From Hybos culiciformis (lineage: Eukaryota; Arthropoda; Insecta; Diptera; Hybotidae), in contig OZ023274.1 of assembly GCA_964007475.1 (NCBI GenBank), forward strand, positions 91,349,213 to 91,413,212: a DNA stretch of 64,000 nt. Reading direction: 5' to 3'. Positions 58,658 through 64,000 of this stretch are shown piece by piece; positions within the stretch are counted from its first letter, which is position 1, and each line of letters opens with the position of its first letter. A program made the position numbers and the translations under genes. The notes beneath the pieces were generated by a model. That model made no database searches, was not told the DNA's origin, and saw only the letters and a list, made by a program, of their open reading frames with translations.

Positions 58658-61600
58658 TTAAAAACCTTCTGGTATAACATAAGAGATATCATCCCATGGG
58701 TGACGATATAATCCTTGTTTGAGTCTCTTCTGATCCATATAATGTCCAATAAAGCCTATGCTACGTCCAAGCACAAATAATGAATTTATGGCTCCAATAT
58801 TTATATATTCTTGAGCTTCTTCACTAAAGAATAAAAACAACATTAATTATAAAATTATTTTATTTGAAGCAGGGTATGTCGCAGTTTTTTTTTAAGTTAT
58901 CCTTAAAGGATGGGCTAAAAAAAACTACATGAACTTTTTTTTTTTTGTTGGATTTTATACTACTTGCGAATTCGTTCCCAACTGTGAGAAATTTATTTAC
59001 CTTGTGAATGAGCCACAATTTCTTAGCATGTCAACAAACGCTGTTGCAATAACACCATCAACATTCAAAATTAAATTTGGCTTTTTGCTTGTAGTAATTT
59101 TCTCTACTTCCAAAGCATATTTCAATAATGGACATGCTGGGAAATTTTGCAATACAAATTCTTTTATAATTTTTACTCGAACATCTGGATTATTTATTGA
59201 TTTCACACGATGCCCGATACCCATAATTAGTTGACCCTTCTTGCGCATTGAATTAACAAATTCCATAGGGTGTAAATTAGAATCATATGCTTCCGAAAAT
59301 TGTCGTGCAGCACCATCTAATGCACCTCCAAAACGATCACCCTAAAATATATATTTTATTTAGAAAAGATTTGACTAATTATCTTGTATTTGAATTTAAA
59401 CTTAAATTTGTCTTGTCTTAGTTGAAAAAGTACAAAAATATTAAATTATTAAGGGGTTTGTTCTTAAATATTACCAAGGGTTTTGTAAAAAATATTTTGA
59501 AACTAAGGAAATCGTGAACCGAAATACTCCTATAAAATGAACTTACAATTGTTAATAATCCACTGACTAGCGAAGAAACTAAATCTTTTCCTGCTCTTGC
59601 ACATACAATAGTATTGTGTGCTCCAGATACTGCCGGACCATGATCTGCTGTAACCATTAAACACATTTCGAAAAACTTACAAACATAAGGAGGTAGACAT
59701 CTCTGGAACCACAATAAGGAAACTACACCACCAATTCCAACGTCGCGTTTTAAAACATCACTTATCGGCATTCCAGCGTATAACAATTCCTGACCCCTCT
59801 CGTCACAAATGGAAGTCATAAATGAAGCTGGTTTACGAATCAAACCTAATTCTCTGGCCCAAGAATAATCCATTGGAACAGTCGGTGGCGGTACTTCTTC
59901 TTTAGGTACAATACGTCCAGTCTTAACAAGTTCATGATAAACTGATCCAATTAAATCTCCCAAGGTGTCGAAGGATGCAGGAACATAAGCACCTGTTTCT
60001 TTAAGTGCTCGATTTTTAGCTGCAGCAGTTTCTCGATCCGAATTTGCACATGAACCAGCATGACCAAATTGTACTTCTGATGAGAACATACTGGCACAAG
60101 TTCCAATGCACCAAGCAACCAAAGGTTTTGTTATTCTTCCATCTTTTAATGCTTCACATACTTCATATTCTTCTACTCCACCTACTTCTCCTAATAATAC
60201 AATCAGTTTAGCTTCGGGATCAGCTTGATATCGCATAATATGATCCATAAATGTTGTTCCTGGATATCGATCACCTCCAATTGCAATACCATCAAAAACA
60301 CCGTCTGTTGCTTTGGAAACTATGTTGTTTAGCTCATTCGACATTCCTCCAGAGCGGGATACGTACGCCACGCTTCCGGGCCGATATAATTTTGAATGTA
60401 AAATGTTATCCAACATACCACCAGTATTTCCAATTTTAAAACAACCTGGTTTAACTCCACCAACAGTTGCCGGTCCAATAATTTTAACTTTTTTTTCATT
60501 AGCGGCAACAATTAATTTTCTTGTCATATTTTCTGGTATACCTTCAGCAATAATAGCCACTGTTCTAATTTGTGGATACTCCAATACTTCTAACGTAGAC
60601 TCATATGCAGACCGTAAGGAAGCGAAATTAACTAAAACATCGGCATCTCTATGCTTTGTAATTGCATCAGACATTTTTTTATAACATGGTATCAAAATTT
60701 CCTTGTGACCCCAATAATATTTTTGTTTATGATCACCAGTGAATGGATAAATCATTGCAACAACAGAGGGCTCATCGCGGCTAAAAAAAAAAATAAAAAA
60801 AAATAAACAAATTAGTTTTCTTTTAATGTTTCAATCTGATAGAGACCTAGGAGGTTAGAGTTCCTTGCACATTTGAAAATATGACAGGTTCTTCTGTAAA
60901 AATAATTACATTTTTAAAGGAATTAAGTTTGATGGTAATTAACAATAATTTTTCTTCGAATAGTCCAATTTCCTAATTATTCGCGAACACATTGTAATTC
61001 AACAACTTAACGTAATAATATTAATAATGTATTTAATACTTTTTTTTTACATCTATATTTTGATATTTACCGGCAAATAAAATCAAAATCCAACATCGAT
61101 TGAACAGCTCTGGTTTGCATACCCCACACAATAGCTTTAGTTTTATTTGAAAACATTTTTTGATGTTCTTCTAATTTTCCATCATGATTTGGAAGTGATT
61201 TAATAACATCTGGTGAAATAGGAGGTAATTTTATTTGATGTGTGTTTCCTGATAAGCGATTTTGCGAATTTTCATGATAATGTAACAACATTAGTGTAAT
61301 TCGTCATTTTTGTTATTATTATTATTAAAATGATGCGACATAAATACAACACGTACATACATTTGATTAGAATTTTATATTTTACAAACCAATATTTTGT
61401 TGCATAAAAAACACAATATTGAACAATTTGATTTGTTGATTGAAATATCCAACAACAATACAAGCAGCAGGATTTTGTTTATTAGCACAAGGGAATAGGA
61501 ACAATTAATACGGACAATAAGATTTATGTTTAAGTTGTCATTTTAATGTGAAACCAATAATATGATGCATTCAAGAAGATGCAGCAAAATGAAGTGCATG

Positions 61601-63459
61601 TTGAGTAGAAAAAATGTTATGAAATGTGAAAAAAAAAATTGTTAATTTACTAAAAAAAAAAAGTTTATAAAATATCAAAAATCAATGTTTGTGATTTTAT
61701 GATAAAATTTATGAAAATAAAGAAATGAATATTCGAAACATTACTAAGGGTATCTACAATTACAATTACTTTATTTTACCATATCGGAAGCTTCTTTAAC
61801 AATACTTTAGAACTAACTACCTAAGTGATTGAATATTAAATTGAATGGATTTTCAATATCACTTTGTTGTTTAAAACAAATACCAAATTATATCCAAAAA
61901 TGTAAGTTTCTTAGGCTTAAAAAAAAAACACAAACTTGAAATCCAAAAAAAAAATCAGCACGAATGTAAAGAAAATAAATTCTTAAACCACAAACAAATG
62001 TTTTTAAGTAAAAAATTACCGTTAGAAAATGATCCTTCAATTTTTTTCGTTTCTTGTGACTGTTGTCCTCCTGGCAATAAAAAGTTTGCTGTTGCAAAAT
62101 CTACATTTGTTGATTGTGGAATTGGGCGGGTTCCCAATGCCATGCCGCAAATAGCTGTCATATGAGCTTCTGGGCCGAATACATATAATGGAACCCCTAA
62201 TAAACCTCCGAATTCACGCATTCTGCGTAGTCCTTCCTGATAATTGGGACCAGCTCTTCGTACAAATATGGACACCTTATGCTCAATTAATTTTGGTTGA
62301 AACTCTCTTAAAGCAGCAATAATTCCTAAAAAAAATTAATAGCATTATCTAACTTGACCATGTTAAAATACGACTTCAATGCAAATAAAACAGCAAAAAA
62401 TTCTTCTCGTCTAATTTTATGATTACTTAATGTACACAAACCTTTAAAAGTTGCAGCAACATTAGTGAAATTAGCAATACCACCACCTGTAATCAAAATT
62501 TTCCCTTCTGGGTGTATAGGTGAAGATGTCATTAAATTTAAAACTGTCTTAGCATATTCATAAGTTTGCTGTTCAGATGGTGCACCACTGTATTCACCGT
62601 AATTTGCTAATTCATTCGCGCCACCTAAATCGCAAATTGTGTCTGAGTAAATAACACTTGCTCCACCTCCTGCGACCATTGTCCAAATTCGACCATTACG
62701 ATTGAGGATTGTCAATTTTAATGATGCGCCAGATTTTGCATCTAAATCAGCAATGTAGGCCTCTTCAGGATAAGCATCCCGTCCAAATGGAGGTGGGTAT
62801 TCGATATCTCCCCATTTTGGTTTACATACAAAATCAGCCGTTGAGTCCAATTTTGCTGCTAAATCAAGTATGTACATAGAATCCTTTGTAACAACTAATG
62901 GATTAATCTCCAAATAGGTAAAATAGAGATCAACATACGATTGATATAATTCATAAATAAATTTTGAAATTCGTTGTTTATTGTCTGTTCCATTAACATT
63001 TATTAGCAATTTTTGGGTGATTTCATCAATCGTTATATTTTTATTAATTGGAACATCTAATTTTAATGCTTTTGCATCAACATCACCAATATCAACACCA
63101 CCTTGATGATGAAATAAAATTGTGTCAGCTGTTCGATGAGAATAAATACAAACATATGCTTCCTCTTCCTACAAATTAAAAAATATTTAAAAAAATGTAT
63201 TTTATAGTTTAAAAAATAAAAATTTTTATTTATTTTTTAAGAATTTCGAAATATCAACAAAAAAAAAACTTACATTTTTGTGCGGTATAAAAGGCTCTAT
63301 AATGAAATTTCTTAATTTTCCAACAGCTGTACCGATTTTTTGATCCTTAAGCATACGTTCTTTAATCCATTTTTTCACTTCTTCTAGATTTTTATTAACA
63401 GCAATCAAACCTAATTTACCACGGCGCTTAATCAATTGATCTGGTTTTACAACAAGTGA
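58658..63459 (-). CDS. ACLY: ATP-citrate lyase, 3' ~95 percent of the gene
   Basis: This cytosolic enzyme makes acetyl-CoA and oxaloacetate from citrate, CoA and ATP for lipid synthesis and acetylation. Minus-strand exons: 63274-63459, 62442-63168, 62020-62325, 61071-61248, 59547-60780, 59001-59341 and 58658-58823, with all phases consistent (1045 residues). It begins at [17 protein letters not shown], so about 53 N-terminal residues lie beyond the window edge. Domains in order: ATP-grasp/citrate-binding ([41 protein letters not shown]), a short variable linker ([17 protein letters not shown], shorter than in human), CoA-binding and ligase parts ([30 protein letters not shown] segment), QFGHAGSC with the phosphorylated catalytic His (~60,050-60,075), then the citrate-synthase-like C-terminus ([39 protein letters not shown]). 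The 61248 boundary rests on phase and similarity; an alternative linker exon is possible. Confidence 0.96.
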
Positions 63460-64000
63460 CTGAAAAAAAAAAGAGTAATATGCTGTAAATAATTTAGGCT
63501 ACACATTTTGTTTAATTTAGGCTACAAATTTTGTTATAATTCTATTGTTCATTTTATATGTTTTCAATTCATTATAATTATGAAACTCGAGAGTTATTTA
63601 AAAGAGATAATTTTTAGATTTACACATTATAATAAATAAATAAGGAAATAAAGTTTTGGTTAAAAAAGAAATTTTAAATCTTTAAATAAGTCTTCAAAAA
63701 AATTTTTAATTCAATACTTTAGTTTCCAACTACGTTTAAAAAGGTCTGTGAATTTCTCTCTTCATCATCATTTTTAACTAGCCAAAGTTCATGAATTAGA
63801 ATATTATAATCAAGAAAAAAATAAGTTTATATGAATTCATGTTTTATTTCTAACCGCAAATTCATTGAAGAGGTTAAAAGAGGCACAAGGTGCTAAGTGT
63901 TTACTGATAAATTCATTTAAAAAAAAAATTTTAACAAACTATTAAAAAAGCATTGAAAATTATCGTGTGTTTTTTTTTTAACTTTAATCTTGAAAATAAT
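63460..64000 (-). other. ACLY: ACLY intron running off the window edge
   Basis: AT-rich sequence with no recognisable coding match to the missing ACLY N-terminus on the minus strand. The acceptor of the 63459 exon (TTTTTTTCAG) is clear, so this is intronic or upstream sequence. Confidence 0.7.

Noticed and set aside
58929..60684. Plus-strand open frames over ACLY
   Set aside because: Antisense shadows of the ACLY exons, whose minus-strand frame matches the enzyme throughout.
1..64000. CRISPR arrays, operons, rRNA or bacterial features
   Set aside because: None seen. Genes have introns and animal families, and repeats are eukaryotic mobile elements or microsatellites.

Overview
This is a nuclear fragment of an insect genome. 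It is very AT-rich, with long homopolymer runs. Its genes are split into short exons by mostly small GT-AG introns, and the products are typical of animals. An arthropod origin is fixed by a CPCFC-type cuticular protein (three Cys-x5-Cys motifs, CPN[YF]P[YV]C). I could not place the order from sequence alone. Nothing bacterial or viral was seen.

Layout: (1) 1.9-4.0 kb, + strand, a lysosomal alpha-L-iduronidase (GH39) in five exons. (2) 4-17 kb, AT-rich sequence with an orphan signal-peptide exon (5.77 kb), a promoter-like site (6.9 kb) and a hAT-like remnant (15.8 kb). (3) 17.05-18.73 kb, + strand, the CPCFC cuticular gene with its own TATA box. (4) 19-27 kb, gene-free, holding a 2.4-kb TA-flanked element built of nested hairpins (23.96-26.37 kb). 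(5) 27.2-29.6 kb, + strand, an ACE (M2 peptidase) homologue that has lost its zinc-site residues, like the inactive insect Ance-3 type. (6) 30.0-34.7 kb, + strand, an androglobin-like gene in eight exons (calpain-like region, degenerate globin-like region, IQ motif). (7) 36.45-40.93 kb, - strand, lunapark, whose tiny first exon encodes MGAILAKFR. (8) 42.45-47.15 kb, - strand, DCAF11/WDR23 in eight exons. (9) 48.2-56.7 kb, + strand, PICK1 (PDZ + BAR). It has up to three alternative phase-2 first exons, and a 5'-truncated LINE with an open reverse-transcriptase ORF lies in its first intron. (10) 58.66-63.46 kb, - strand, ATP-citrate lyase. Its first ~50 codons lie beyond the right edge.

The genes are unrelated housekeeping, cuticle and signalling genes, not an operon or a functional cluster. 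DCAF11 and PICK1 are divergent across about 1.07 kb. PICK1 and ACLY converge.

The exon models were rebuilt by hand. For each multi-exon gene the splice phases agree at every junction and the summed CDS length is a multiple of three. The most notable non-genic observations are a MITE family seen twice (a 52-bp TIR-only copy at 981 and a 207-bp copy at 57959, each with a perfect 7-bp target duplication), several long hairpins, and the PICK1 alternative-first-exon arrangement.
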